A stretch of DNA of 64,000 nt from Methylomagnum ishizawai. Lineage in GTDB: Bacteria; Pseudomonadota; Gammaproteobacteria; Methylococcales; Methylomonadaceae. Below are positions 1 through 7,290 of the stretch, piece by piece. The stretch spans positions 1 through 64,000 of the forward strand of contig CAMAVM010000003.1 of assembly GCA_945861705.1 (NCBI GenBank). The letters run 5' to 3'. Position 1 is the first letter of the stretch, and every line of letters starts with the position of its first letter. Position numbers and translations under genes: made by a program. Under the pieces are notes generated by a model. The model searched no databases. It was not told the origin of the DNA and saw only the letters and a program-made list of their open reading frames with translations.

Positions 1-106
1 AAACCACCAACTGACTGGCAGGGTTATATAAAACTGGAAACAAAGTAAGCTAATAGCGTTATGATAATAACCCTGAAAGTCTTTACTTGAGTACCCAAAT
101 TACCTT

Positions 107-769
107 ATGGAAGCCATTGAAATTTTAAAAAATAACGAATTATTTAAAGGCTTTGGTTTTAATGAATTGGAAGCCTTATCCGGTTTCGCACGACAAAAAA
201 TAATCGCAAAAAATGTCTTTATTATCAAGGAAGGAGAGCGCACCCATGAAATGTTTCTCATCATGGAAGGCATAGTTGATGTCATGCTAAATAATCAAGA
301 TGGCGATGAATTGATTTTATCAACATTGCAAGCAGGCGATATATTTGGTGAGCTTTCCTTGCTGGATGATAAACCCAGATCTGCCAATGTCATTGCGCGT
401 GAAGAGTGTAAATTGCTCGTGATTCATAAGTCAGATTTTTTTGAATTTTTAAATAAAAACTCCAACGCTGCGGTGCAAATCATTAAATACTTGTGTGAAA
501 AATTGAGAAGCACTAATAATATTGCCTACAGCTACGCACTTATGGATGTTTATGAACGCTTAATAAAGTACCTGTTTTCTGTAGCAGAACCTATGGCTGA
601 CGGCAAATTTATTATTTCATCAGCCTTGACGCATAAAGAAATTGCTTTAAAAATTTGCACTGGAAGGGAGGTTGTAACGCGGATGCTTAAAAGGTTGGAA
701 AAAGACAACTACCTTACCATTGAAAATAAAACGATCTTCATCAACAAAGAACTTCCCAGCTCGTTATAA
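107..769 (+). CDS. Crp/Fnr-family transcriptional regulator
   Basis: A 220-residue one-component regulator. Residues ~10-120 form a cyclic-nucleotide-binding-type beta-roll (GDIFGELSLLDDKPRSANV is the typical phosphate-binding-cassette region) and residues ~150-210 form a winged helix with the recognition segment TGREVVTRMLKRLEKDNYL. The spaced N-terminal cysteines of an FNR iron-sulfur cluster are absent, so it is more Crp-like than Fnr-like. The ligand cannot be told from sequence. It stands alone, upstream of a convergent tRNA-Met/ychF block, and no target is evident. The ATG at 107 gives the normal family length. Confidence 0.9.
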   Translation: MEAIEILKNNELFKGFGFNELEALSGFARQKIIAKNVFIIKEGERTHEMFLIMEGIVDVMLNNQDGDELILSTLQAGDIFGELSLLDDKPRSANVIAREECKLLVIHKSDFFEFLNKNSNAAVQIIKYLCEKLRSTNNIAYSYALMDVYERLIKYLFSVAEPMADGKFIISSALTHKEIALKICTGREVVTRMLKRLEKDNYLTIENKTIFINKELPSSL

Positions 770-840
770 ACCGTAACACCATAGCTAGTAGCTACAGTCG
801 AATTGAGCTATCTTGTTGATATATAAATAATTTAATACTA

Positions 841-857
841 TGTTACACTATGTAACA
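841..857. promoter_or_regulatory. Perfect inverted repeat downstream of the Crp-like gene
   Basis: TGTTACA and TGTAACA form 7-base arms separated by CTA. This symmetry is operator-like. It lies about 70 bases after the regulator stop codon and before the convergent tRNA terminator, with no T-run after it. The function is unknown. It could be a regulator-binding site or a weak hairpin. Confidence 0.35.
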
Positions 858-873
858 CTGACCGATAGGCAAT

Positions 874-903
874 AAAAAAGCCCTGCGATTTCTCGTAAGA
901 GCT
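874..903 (-). terminator. Rho-independent terminator after tRNA-Met
   Basis: Read on the minus strand, an AGCTCT/AGGGCT stem (one G-U pair) encloses a smaller CGA/TCG hairpin and is followed by six T residues. It sits about 10 bases past the 3' end of the tRNA, as expected for its terminator. Confidence 0.6.
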
Positions 904-912
904 TGATTTTCT

Positions 913-989
913 TGGTGGCGATAGGTGGATTTGAACCACCGACCCCGGGGTTATGAATCCCGTGCTCTAACCAACTGAGCTATATCGCC
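913..989 (-). tRNA. tRNA-Met (CAT), elongator type
   Basis: A full cloverleaf is readable on the minus strand: acceptor GGCGATA/TATCGCC with encoded CCA, D-arm GCTC/GAGC, anticodon loop TTCATAA, five-base variable loop, and T-arm GGTGG-TTCAAAT-CCACC. The first acceptor pair is G-C, so it is the elongator form, not the initiator. The last pair of the anticodon stem is an A/C mismatch. It lies just downstream of ychF on the same strand. Confidence 0.93.
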
Positions 990-1043
990 GAATGCAGGGG
1001 TTTGACAAAGAGCCGCGAATTATAGGTTTCACCCTCTATTTTG

Positions 1044-2135
1044 TCAAACGTTGAATCTGAAATGTACAACATCGCCGTCCTTAACGACATATTCCTTGCC
1101 TTCTAAGCGCCACTTACCGGCATCTTTTGCACCTTGTTCGCCCTTATAAGCAATAAAGTCTTGGTAGGAAATAACTTCGGCGCGGATAAAGCCTTTTTCA
1201 AAATCGGTGTGGATTACCCCTGCTGATTGAGGAGCAGTAGCACCGACAGGAATAGTCCATGCCCTGACTTCTTTAACCCCAGCGGTGAAGTAAGTGGCTA
1301 AGTTTAACAAGCTGTAACCCGCCCTTACGACGCGATTAAGACCAGGTTCTTCCAAGCCTAGATCATCAAGAAATTCCTTTTTTTCATCGTCTTCAAGCTG
1401 CGCTATTTCTGACTCTATAGCAGCACAGATTGCTACCACCGTTGCCCCTTCATTATCGGCAAATGCCTGTACCTTATCTAATAAGGGATTGTCGGTAAAG
1501 CCGTCATCCTGAACATTGGCTATGTACATGGTGGGTTTTAAGGTTAGCAAGCACAAATCTTTGATGAGGGCTATTTCCTCATCTTCTAAAGCTAATCCTC
1601 GTGCGGGCAGTCCGGCATCCAATTGCTGAAAGATGCGGTCTAAGACTTGTTTTTTCGCCAGATCATCTTTGTTGCCGGATTTGGACGCTTTACTTACACG
1701 TAGCAACGCTCGTTCCACGGAAGCCATATCGGCCAGCGCCAATTCGGTATTGATGACTTCAATATCTGAAAGCGGGTCGATTTTTCCGGCGACGTGGACG
1801 ACATTGTCATCCTGGAAGCAGCGGACGACGTGGGCAATAGCATCAGTTTCACGGATATTTGCCAGGAATTGGTTGCCTAAGCCTTCGCCTTTGGATGCGC
1901 CAGCGACGAGTCCTGCAATATCGACAAACTCGATGGTAGTAGGAATAATGCGTTCTGGCTTGACAATTTCTGCCAGTTTATCCATCCTGGGGTCAGGTAC
2001 GGGTACGACACCTACGTTGGGGTCTATAGTGCAAAACGGGTAATTCTCTGCCGCAATTTTTGCTTTGGTGAGTGCGTTAAACAAGGTTGATTTGCCCACA
2101 TTGGGTAAACCAACAATTCCACAGTAAAGTGCCAT
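1044..2135 (-). CDS. ychF: Redox-responsive ribosome-binding ATPase YchF
   Basis: A 363-residue Obg-family P-loop protein. The N-terminus [15 protein letters not shown] is Walker A, followed by the switch region [20 protein letters not shown] with no G4-type NKxD, in keeping with the known ATP preference of YchF. A helical insertion occupies ~130-200 and the C-terminal TGS domain (~280-363) ends in FRFNV. YchF binds ribosomes and affects stress responses and translation in other bacteria. The usual partner pth is not beside it here. The length matches the family. Confidence 0.97.
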   Translation of the reverse strand: MALYCGIVGLPNVGKSTLFNALTKAKIAAENYPFCTIDPNVGVVPVPDPRMDKLAEIVKPERIIPTTIEFVDIAGLVAGASKGEGLGNQFLANIRETDAIAHVVRCFQDDNVVHVAGKIDPLSDIEVINTELALADMASVERALLRVSKASKSGNKDDLAKKQVLDRIFQQLDAGLPARGLALEDEEIALIKDLCLLTLKPTMYIANVQDDGFTDNPLLDKVQAFADNEGATVVAICAAIESEIAQLEDDEKKEFLDDLGLEEPGLNRVVRAGYSLLNLATYFTAGVKEVRAWTIPVGATAPQSAGVIHTDFEKGFIRAEVISYQDFIAYKGEQGAKDAGKWRLEGKEYVVKDGDVVHFRFNV

Positions 2136-2165
2136 AAGTTCTCTTGGAAATGGATAAGGTGTAAA

Positions 2166-2245
2166 GGTAAAGAATTGCGGATTCTGGTTGAGTCCTTAGC
2201 CAGGACTCTCCTGAGATCGTCGATGGACTCAGGATGAACGGTAAC
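2166..2245. repeat. Degenerate dispersed repeat (VRPEPVEG-type family)
   Basis: Upstream of ychF the sequence contains GACTCTCCTGAGA followed by GGACTCAGGATGAACGGTAA. The first block matches the reverse complement of a block near 60757-60769 (GGCTCTCCTGAGA), and the second is a decayed copy of the GCTCAGGACGAACGGTAG block at 60701-60718. It is the most decayed copy of the family in this window. Confidence 0.5.
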
Positions 2246-2323
2246 GTGTTCAGAGATTCCAGATAATAAGCGGCATTATACAAGTTTCAACAGTAATCTG
2301 GGCGATTAATGCAGTAGCTAAGA

Positions 2324-2734
2324 CTAATGCACAGTCATTTTCAGCTTTACGATAAGCTGCCTGTAATCGTCTTCGCTTAGTGCATCATTGGCAATGAAGA
2401 TGGTGGGTTTATTCTGCATTTGTAGAAATATAAAAGCCGTTGTGACGACAGTTGATTTTAATATTTCTACCGCTTCAAAATCACCGCCCTCGGAAATTTC
2501 CCAACTCAGCTTTTCGGTATACCGTATTTTACGTTGTTCAATCTTAAGCTGGGGGAAGTTGATCTTGAAATTTAAGCCGATGAGAGCAGCAAATCCAAGT
2601 TTCAGTATAAGTGGCAAGGCATTGGATACACTCGCACCCAACGCGATAAGATGAATAACGATGACTAATCTTTTTAACTTTATTGAAGGCTTGAGTTCGG
2701 CGACAAATGCTGCACCGTGTTTTTTTGCGATCAA
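2324..2734 (-). CDS. YgfX-like small membrane protein
   Basis: A 136-residue protein. A lysine-rich start is followed by two close hydrophobic segments (~20-55; LVIVIHLIALGASVSNALPL, then LKLGFAALIGLNF) and a soluble beta-rich half ending in an acidic SEDDYRQL segment. This two-helix hairpin plus C-terminal domain resembles the YgfX/CptA family (membrane partner of SdhE in enterobacteria). The similarity is weak and based on layout. No sdhE is adjacent. It sits between ychF and dbpA on the same strand. Confidence 0.5.
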   Translation of the reverse strand: MIAKKHGAAFVAELKPSIKLKRLVIVIHLIALGASVSNALPLILKLGFAALIGLNFKINFPQLKIEQRKIRYTEKLSWEISEGGDFEAVEILKSTVVTTAFIFLQMQNKPTIFIANDALSEDDYRQLIVKLKMTVH

Positions 2735-2797
2735 TTGGATGCCCTAAATCTTACGTTTTAAACAGTTCAGATGAATGTTGTCACAGTTTTATAAACA

Positions 2798-4183
2798 TCA
2801 CCATTGCGACTTGCGAACATTAAAACTACGCCCCTTTAGTTTGCCGTTTCTTAAGCAGGTGAGGCCAGCATTGACACTTTCCCGTTTTATCGCCACGTAA
2901 GCATGGTTATCAAAGATGTCGATTTTGCCGACTTCAGTGCCGGAAATCCCTGCATCGCCAGTTAAAGCGCCCAATATATCACCTGGACGTACCTTATCTT
3001 TGCGGCCGCCATCTATCCATAAGGTGACCATTGGTGGTTCAAACCTGTCTTCGTGGCTCATTTTAAAAGGCACTACTTCATCCCACTTAGCCGTGGTGTT
3101 TTGATACTCTTCAATGGCTTTAACCCTGGGTAGTTCTTGTTGCGTACATAAACTCAGTGCCAAGCCTTTATTTCCGGCGCGGCCTGTGCGCCCAATCCTA
3201 TGGACGTAGATTTCAGGATCCCACGGCAGTTCATAGTTAACCACTGCCTGCAATTCTTTAATATCCAGGCCACGGGCGGCAACATCGGTCGCCACCAGAA
3301 TCGAACAACTTTTATTGGAAAAACGCACCAACACCTGATCGCGGTCTTTTTGCTCCAGATCGCCATGCAAAGCTTGGACGGAAAAACCGCTATTTGCCAA
3401 CTCATTGGCGACATCGTGACAATCTTTTTTGGTATTGCAGAATATGACCGTCGATTCTGGGCGATGATACGATAGCAGATAGCCTAGAGCATCAGTTCTC
3501 CGGTTTTTTTCTACTTCATAAAAAAGTTGCTCGATAACATCAGCGTGATGAGCTTCCTCAATGCTGACAGTAACCGGTTTATATTGAAACTTCTGGCTCA
3601 GTTCACGAATAGGGTCTGCAAACGTGGCGGAAAACAGCAGGGTTTGCCGATGCGTCGGCGCGTAGGAAATAACCTCGGTAACGGCTTCTTCAAAGCCCAT
3701 ATCCAGCATTCGGTCAGCCTCATCCAGCACCAGCATGTTCAGGTTGCTCAAGCGTAAACTGCGTTTACGCAGATGTTCCTGCAAACGTCCCGGCGTACCG
3801 ACGACAATGTGAACGCCGTGGCGCAAGGAATCAACTTGTGGTCCGAAAGGCACGCCGCCGCATAAGGCTAAGATCTTGATGTTCTGTGTAAAACGCGCCA
3901 GCCTGCGGATTTCTTTGCAGACCTGATCGGCCAGTTCACGGGTAGGACACACCACCATCGCTTGAACCTTAAAACTGCTCAAATCCAAGCGTGATAACAT
4001 CCCGATACCAAAACAGGCCGTTTTACCGCTGCCAGTTTTGGCTTGTGCAATCACGTCTTTGCCCTCAAGAATGTGCGGCAAACTTTCCGCCTGAATGGAG
4101 GTAAGTTGGGTATACCCCAAGGATTCTATATTTTCAAGCAGGGCGGGTTTTAACGGTAGCGACGAAAAGGCGGCAGACTTCAC
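2798..4183 (-). CDS. dbpA: ATP-dependent RNA helicase DbpA
   Basis: A 461-residue DEAD-box helicase. It has Q-motif FSSLPL...YTQLTSIQ, Walker A AKTGSGKT, PTRELA, VGTPGR, DEAD in VLDEADRMLDMG, SAT in LFSATF, and HRIGRTGRAG in the second RecA domain. The C-terminal ~75 residues (KVRPGDILGALTGDAGISG onward) form the DbpA RNA-binding domain that recognises 23S rRNA hairpin 92, which separates DbpA from other DEAD proteins. It acts in 50S subunit assembly. It stands as a single gene. Confidence 0.95.
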   Translation of the reverse strand: MKSAAFSSLPLKPALLENIESLGYTQLTSIQAESLPHILEGKDVIAQAKTGSGKTACFGIGMLSRLDLSSFKVQAMVVCPTRELADQVCKEIRRLARFTQNIKILALCGGVPFGPQVDSLRHGVHIVVGTPGRLQEHLRKRSLRLSNLNMLVLDEADRMLDMGFEEAVTEVISYAPTHRQTLLFSATFADPIRELSQKFQYKPVTVSIEEAHHADVIEQLFYEVEKNRRTDALGYLLSYHRPESTVIFCNTKKDCHDVANELANSGFSVQALHGDLEQKDRDQVLVRFSNKSCSILVATDVAARGLDIKELQAVVNYELPWDPEIYVHRIGRTGRAGNKGLALSLCTQQELPRVKAIEEYQNTTAKWDEVVPFKMSHEDRFEPPMVTLWIDGGRKDKVRPGDILGALTGDAGISGTEVGKIDIFDNHAYVAIKRESVNAGLTCLRNGKLKGRSFNVRKSQW

Positions 4184-4386
4184 AATGGACTCTATGTATT
4201 AACGCGAATACCGACGAACTGTCTGCATTCAATGGCTTATGATACCAGATACTGATATTTTGAGGCGGATAAGGAAAAGCTGACCCAAATATCAGGGCTT
4301 CTTTAGGTTCAATAACTGTCAGATTGATGCGGCGCACGTAAATCTTCCGGAGCATCATCTCCAACGGCGCAAGGGGCATTCCCTAG

Positions 4387-4509
4387 CTATTGCACTGAAT
4401 ACTGTCCAAGGCGGCGTTTACGTTCCAGAGTTTTGTTGACGGCTTGCCGCAAGCAATCCAGCGTGGCTTGTGTGTCTGCGTTTGGTGTAGGGGTTGGCTT
4501 GGCATTCAT
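4387..4509 (-). CDS. Small ORF downstream of the zeta-like pseudogene, probably truncated
   Basis: A 40-residue reading frame whose ATG overlaps the stop of the zeta-like gene (ATGA overlap at 4506-4509). It is proline-rich at the start and ends LERKRRLGQYSVQ. Small proteins with an LERKRRLGQY segment are known to me as companions of zeta-type kinases in Proteobacteria, usually with a longer tail after that motif. This copy therefore looks truncated. Its function is unknown. Confidence 0.45.
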   Translation of the reverse strand: MNAKPTPTPNADTQATLDCLRQAVNKTLERKRRLGQYSVQ

Positions 4510-5075
4510 GATTGAGCCTCCTGCTGTAATAGCGCAAAAAATTCGGGATGGAAAATAGTACGTGCAGTGCCTTCCTGCTGAAATACCAGTTCTGGGGCTG
4601 TATCGCTATTCATGTAACACTCTATTTGATTAACCTTTGAGGAAAAGACATGCAATAAATTATGTAGGTTGCGGGGAAAACGGCGTATTAACTCAGCTTC
4701 AGGGATATTATGTCCACCGTGGGCAACGCGCTCCGCTACCCGTAACCGCGCATTTCGGCACTGGGCAAGGCCAGATAAATTAACTCGACTCGCCAACCTG
4801 TAGTTTGTAATCGCTCTATCAGCGTAATATAACTTCGTCCGGCAAGCGTGGTTTCAAAAGCAAAATCCTGGCGAGTGTTAATGCAATCTTCAATCTCATG
4901 CAGGAACAAACGGCTGGCGGCCAGTAAATGCTGTTCTGGTGCTAAGGGCGACAAACCAGCAGCGATCAAATCGGCGTTAATAAAGCGACGGCAACCCGCT
5001 ACTGTCGGCATATACTCCATTGCAAAGGTGGTTTCCTGCGCCGTTAGGGACTACAACTATCAAACAAGCGGGCAT
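4506..5075 (-). pseudogene. Zeta-toxin-like AAA kinase, frameshifted twice
   Basis: Starting at the ATG near 5075 the frame reads a P-loop start (IVVVPNGAG), then shifts exactly at the Walker A lysine. Two bases seem lost near 5028-5034, and the sequence resumes in another frame as TTFAMEYMP. The next part ([39 protein letters not shown]) is typical of zeta-like kinases. A second shift near 4740-4760 moves the C-terminal part ([30 protein letters not shown]) to a third frame. Intact homologues phosphorylate sugar nucleotides or act as toxins. This copy cannot make a full product unless the shifts are sequencing errors. Confidence 0.8.
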
Positions 5076-5094
5076 CTTACAACAACTCGACTAC

Positions 5095-5301
5095 TCACAA
5101 AGCCACTCGTTTAGCGATTTCAATATCTTTGCGTAACAGATCGTTGACTAAAGACTGTAAGCTTTCCTGTTGTGCCAGACCTTTTTCATTTAAGCATTGA
5201 ATTACATCCTTATCCAAATATATCGGTAATTGAATGTCTTCAGCAGGGATATAAAATTTACCTTGTCCAGCATTGGAAAAATCGTATTCGTCCCTTATCA
5301 T
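5095..5301 (-). CDS. Ribbon-helix-helix (CopG/BrnA-like) putative antitoxin
   Basis: A 68-residue protein with start RDEYDFSNAGQGK, similar to BrnA-type antitoxins, then a beta-strand/helix segment IQLPIYLDKDVIQCL and SLQSLVNDLLRKDIEI typical of RHH DNA-binding proteins. Its start overlaps the end of the DUF2442 gene by 4 bases (ATGA). It may autoregulate the DUF4160-DUF2442-RHH operon. It ends 20 bases before the zeta-like pseudogene start. The antitoxin role is inferred. Confidence 0.65.
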   Translation of the reverse strand: MIRDEYDFSNAGQGKFYIPAEDIQLPIYLDKDVIQCLNEKGLAQQESLQSLVNDLLRKDIEIAKRVAL

Positions 5302-5540
5302 GCCGCTTTTTCAAAGCTATTCGAAGTAGCAAACCTATATAAAGTTTTCGGTTCGATATCAGCATTGCCGTTTTTGAATTGAAGACATCCCCACTCAGGG
5401 TCGATGCAAGCGGAGGGTAAATCTTCAACGCCGACGTGTTTAGCAATCAAGTCAGTTAAATCAACGGCTTTGATTTCGCCGTTTACAAACTCTAATTTAA
5501 AGCGATAACCTTCAAGGTATTCAAATTTTTTAAGTTTCAT
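5298..5540 (-). CDS. DUF2442 domain protein
   Basis: An 80-residue protein. The pattern LEGYRFKLEFVNGEIKAVDL followed by an acidic loop, DPEWGCLQF and NGNADIEPKTLY is that of DUF2442, a small beta-rich family often found beside DUF4160 and small DNA-binding proteins. It is translationally coupled to the downstream RHH gene and follows the DUF4160 gene by 5 bases. The biochemical function is unknown, and the context suggests a toxin-antitoxin-like module. Confidence 0.75.
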   Translation of the reverse strand: MKLKKFEYLEGYRFKLEFVNGEIKAVDLTDLIAKHVGVEDLPSACIDPEWGCLQFKNGNADIEPKTLYRFATSNSFEKAA

Positions 5541-5545
5541 GGTAT

Positions 5546-5800
5546 TTACTCCAACGGGGCAATGGGATGGAAATTTTGGCTATCCCACATTTCCAGCAGT
5601 TCATCCTGGTGTAACTCCGCCCATTCCCGAACCAACTGGCGACATTTTTTAGGTACTACACCTTCGATAATATTGAGTTTTTCCAGTTCCATGACAGCTT
5701 CAAATTCGCCGTATTTTATATGAATATGGCGGGGTGGATGCTCCCAGTCAATCAAGTACATCCTAATAATAATGCCATAAAAACGGCAGATTTCGGGCAT
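5546..5800 (-). CDS. DUF4160 domain protein
   Basis: An 84-residue protein with the DUF4160 signature: ICRFYGIIIRMY at the start, then HPPRHIHIKYGEFEAVMEL with its conserved histidines, and a C-terminal helix RQLVREWAELHQDEL. It is first in the DUF4160-DUF2442-RHH cassette. The family is widespread in accessory regions and has no established activity. The cassette lies between a restriction-modification pair and a decayed zeta-like gene, in keeping with a defence or stability island. Confidence 0.78.
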   Translation of the reverse strand: MPEICRFYGIIIRMYLIDWEHPPRHIHIKYGEFEAVMELEKLNIIEGVVPKKCRQLVREWAELHQDELLEMWDSQNFHPIAPLE

Positions 5801-5883
5801 CAGTAATACTCCTTAATACATAGTTTTCATTATTGCCTGCTTTTTTGCAGGGGCGGTGGTGATAGTGGCATCTGTTCGTCTCC

Positions 5884-7290
5884 TCATTCACCCAAAATCA
5901 TACGTTCCACTTCGGCCTTGGTATCGGCCAGGGTTTGCGCGGCTTCGGTTTGGAGTTGTTTAGCTTGATTGCGCATACTTGCAATATGGTTTGCTATTTC
6001 ATTTTGTTTTTCAATGGGCGGCAGAGGAATATGTAGATTGATAATAGCAGTTTCGCTAATATTGGGTTGTGCTCCCCCAACTGAATTTTTGAGAATTAAA
6101 TTTTGATAGAGGGCAGTATTTAACAAATTCATTAAATAATAAGTATTCATTTTATCTGAGCGTAATATTCCATTCCTTTGGTTTAAAAGAGCTTTAGTGT
6201 CTTGCTCAAAGATGCCAACCTTACCAATTGTTGCCCCCGTCATTGCAAAAACTAAATCGTTTTTTTCAATTTTAAATCTATTATATTCATCATAAAAATA
6301 TGTAGGTAAGAATGTGGAATTTGATAAGTCTATTAGGTTTTTAGAAATATTTTTAATCGTGACTAAATAGCAGCCTAGACTTTCAATGTAATCATCAGAG
6401 CTAAAAGCGTATCCAGATAAGAAAGTACATTTTTCTTTTATTTTTAATAAATCATAAGACGAGCTATCAAGTGCAATTTTTACAGCTTTGTCTTGATAAT
6501 AATTGGAGTCTAACCGACCACCTATCACGGTACTAAACGGCGCAGTAAACATGCGTTTTTCAAGGCTATTGTCCTGCTGCGGCAAAGTAATACCCAACTC
6601 CGCCAATAAATACGCATCAATCCCCGCCAAAAGTGATTGGGCTTGTTGTTCTTTTTGTTGCCGCTCGATTAAAGCGGCTTGGTAGATTTGAACGGTGCGC
6701 TGCTGTATTTCTAAAGGTGGAACTACAATAGGAACAGGCGACAACTGTTGATAATTGATATTTTTTTGCGCTGATTGTGGCGCTAAATCCTCTAAATAAG
6801 TCTTGATAAACTTAAAATACAAATTAATGTATTCAAGAGTTAGCTCATTGGTCTTTGGTGTCATGCCAATCAAGCTGTCGGGGAAACATGCTGGATAATC
6901 CAAAATTGTCGTATCCCCAATATTGGCAGCAATGGTGATGACCACGATAGGCTTGCTAAATAATCGGCTGGTTTTTAAACCCAGCTCGTTTAGGGTTTGC
7001 GAGTAAGTAATTTGTCCATTGCTTTGACTGGCTCGAACAATATCACCTGTTTGGATAAATGGATATTCACCGCCATAAAATCGGGGTTCATTTCTTGGGC
7101 GATGCCCAAAACGTCCCCGTTGCATTTCAATAACTTCTGACAATTTTTTAACTGGATAACGCGTATTATTGACGATGTTTAAGTTATTGACTGAAAAATA
7201 ATACAGAGGATCAAGGCGACCATCAACATCTGAATGATTAATGAAAAAAATCTTTAAACCATCTTCACGGTTTAATTTAGATGGACTCAC
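5884..7290 (-). CDS. hsdS: Type I-style specificity subunit (HsdS)
   Basis: A 468-residue protein with two target-recognition halves. The first ends with PPLEIQQRTVQIYQAALIER before a coiled segment (~200-225). The second ends with IPLPPIEKQNEIANHIAS before a second coiled segment (~430-460). This repeated TRD/conserved-helix layout defines HsdS and sets a bipartite recognition sequence. It overlaps the methylase-nuclease gene by 14 bases and is translated from the same message. No second hsdS or recombinase that would suggest phase variation is visible. Confidence 0.92.
   Translation of the reverse strand: MSPSKLNREDGLKIFFINHSDVDGRLDPLYYFSVNNLNIVNNTRYPVKKLSEVIEMQRGRFGHRPRNEPRFYGGEYPFIQTGDIVRASQSNGQITYSQTLNELGLKTSRLFSKPIVVITIAANIGDTTILDYPACFPDSLIGMTPKTNELTLEYINLYFKFIKTYLEDLAPQSAQKNINYQQLSPVPIVVPPLEIQQRTVQIYQAALIERQQKEQQAQSLLAGIDAYLLAELGITLPQQDNSLEKRMFTAPFSTVIGGRLDSNYYQDKAVKIALDSSSYDLLKIKEKCTFLSGYAFSSDDYIESLGCYLVTIKNISKNLIDLSNSTFLPTYFYDEYNRFKIEKNDLVFAMTGATIGKVGIFEQDTKALLNQRNGILRSDKMNTYYLMNLLNTALYQNLILKNSVGGAQPNISETAIINLHIPLPPIEKQNEIANHIASMRNQAKQLQTEAAQTLADTKAEVERMILGE

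Noticed and set aside
107-769. An oxygen-sensing FNR assignment for the first gene
   Set aside because: The N-terminal cysteine cluster needed for the iron-sulfur centre is absent.
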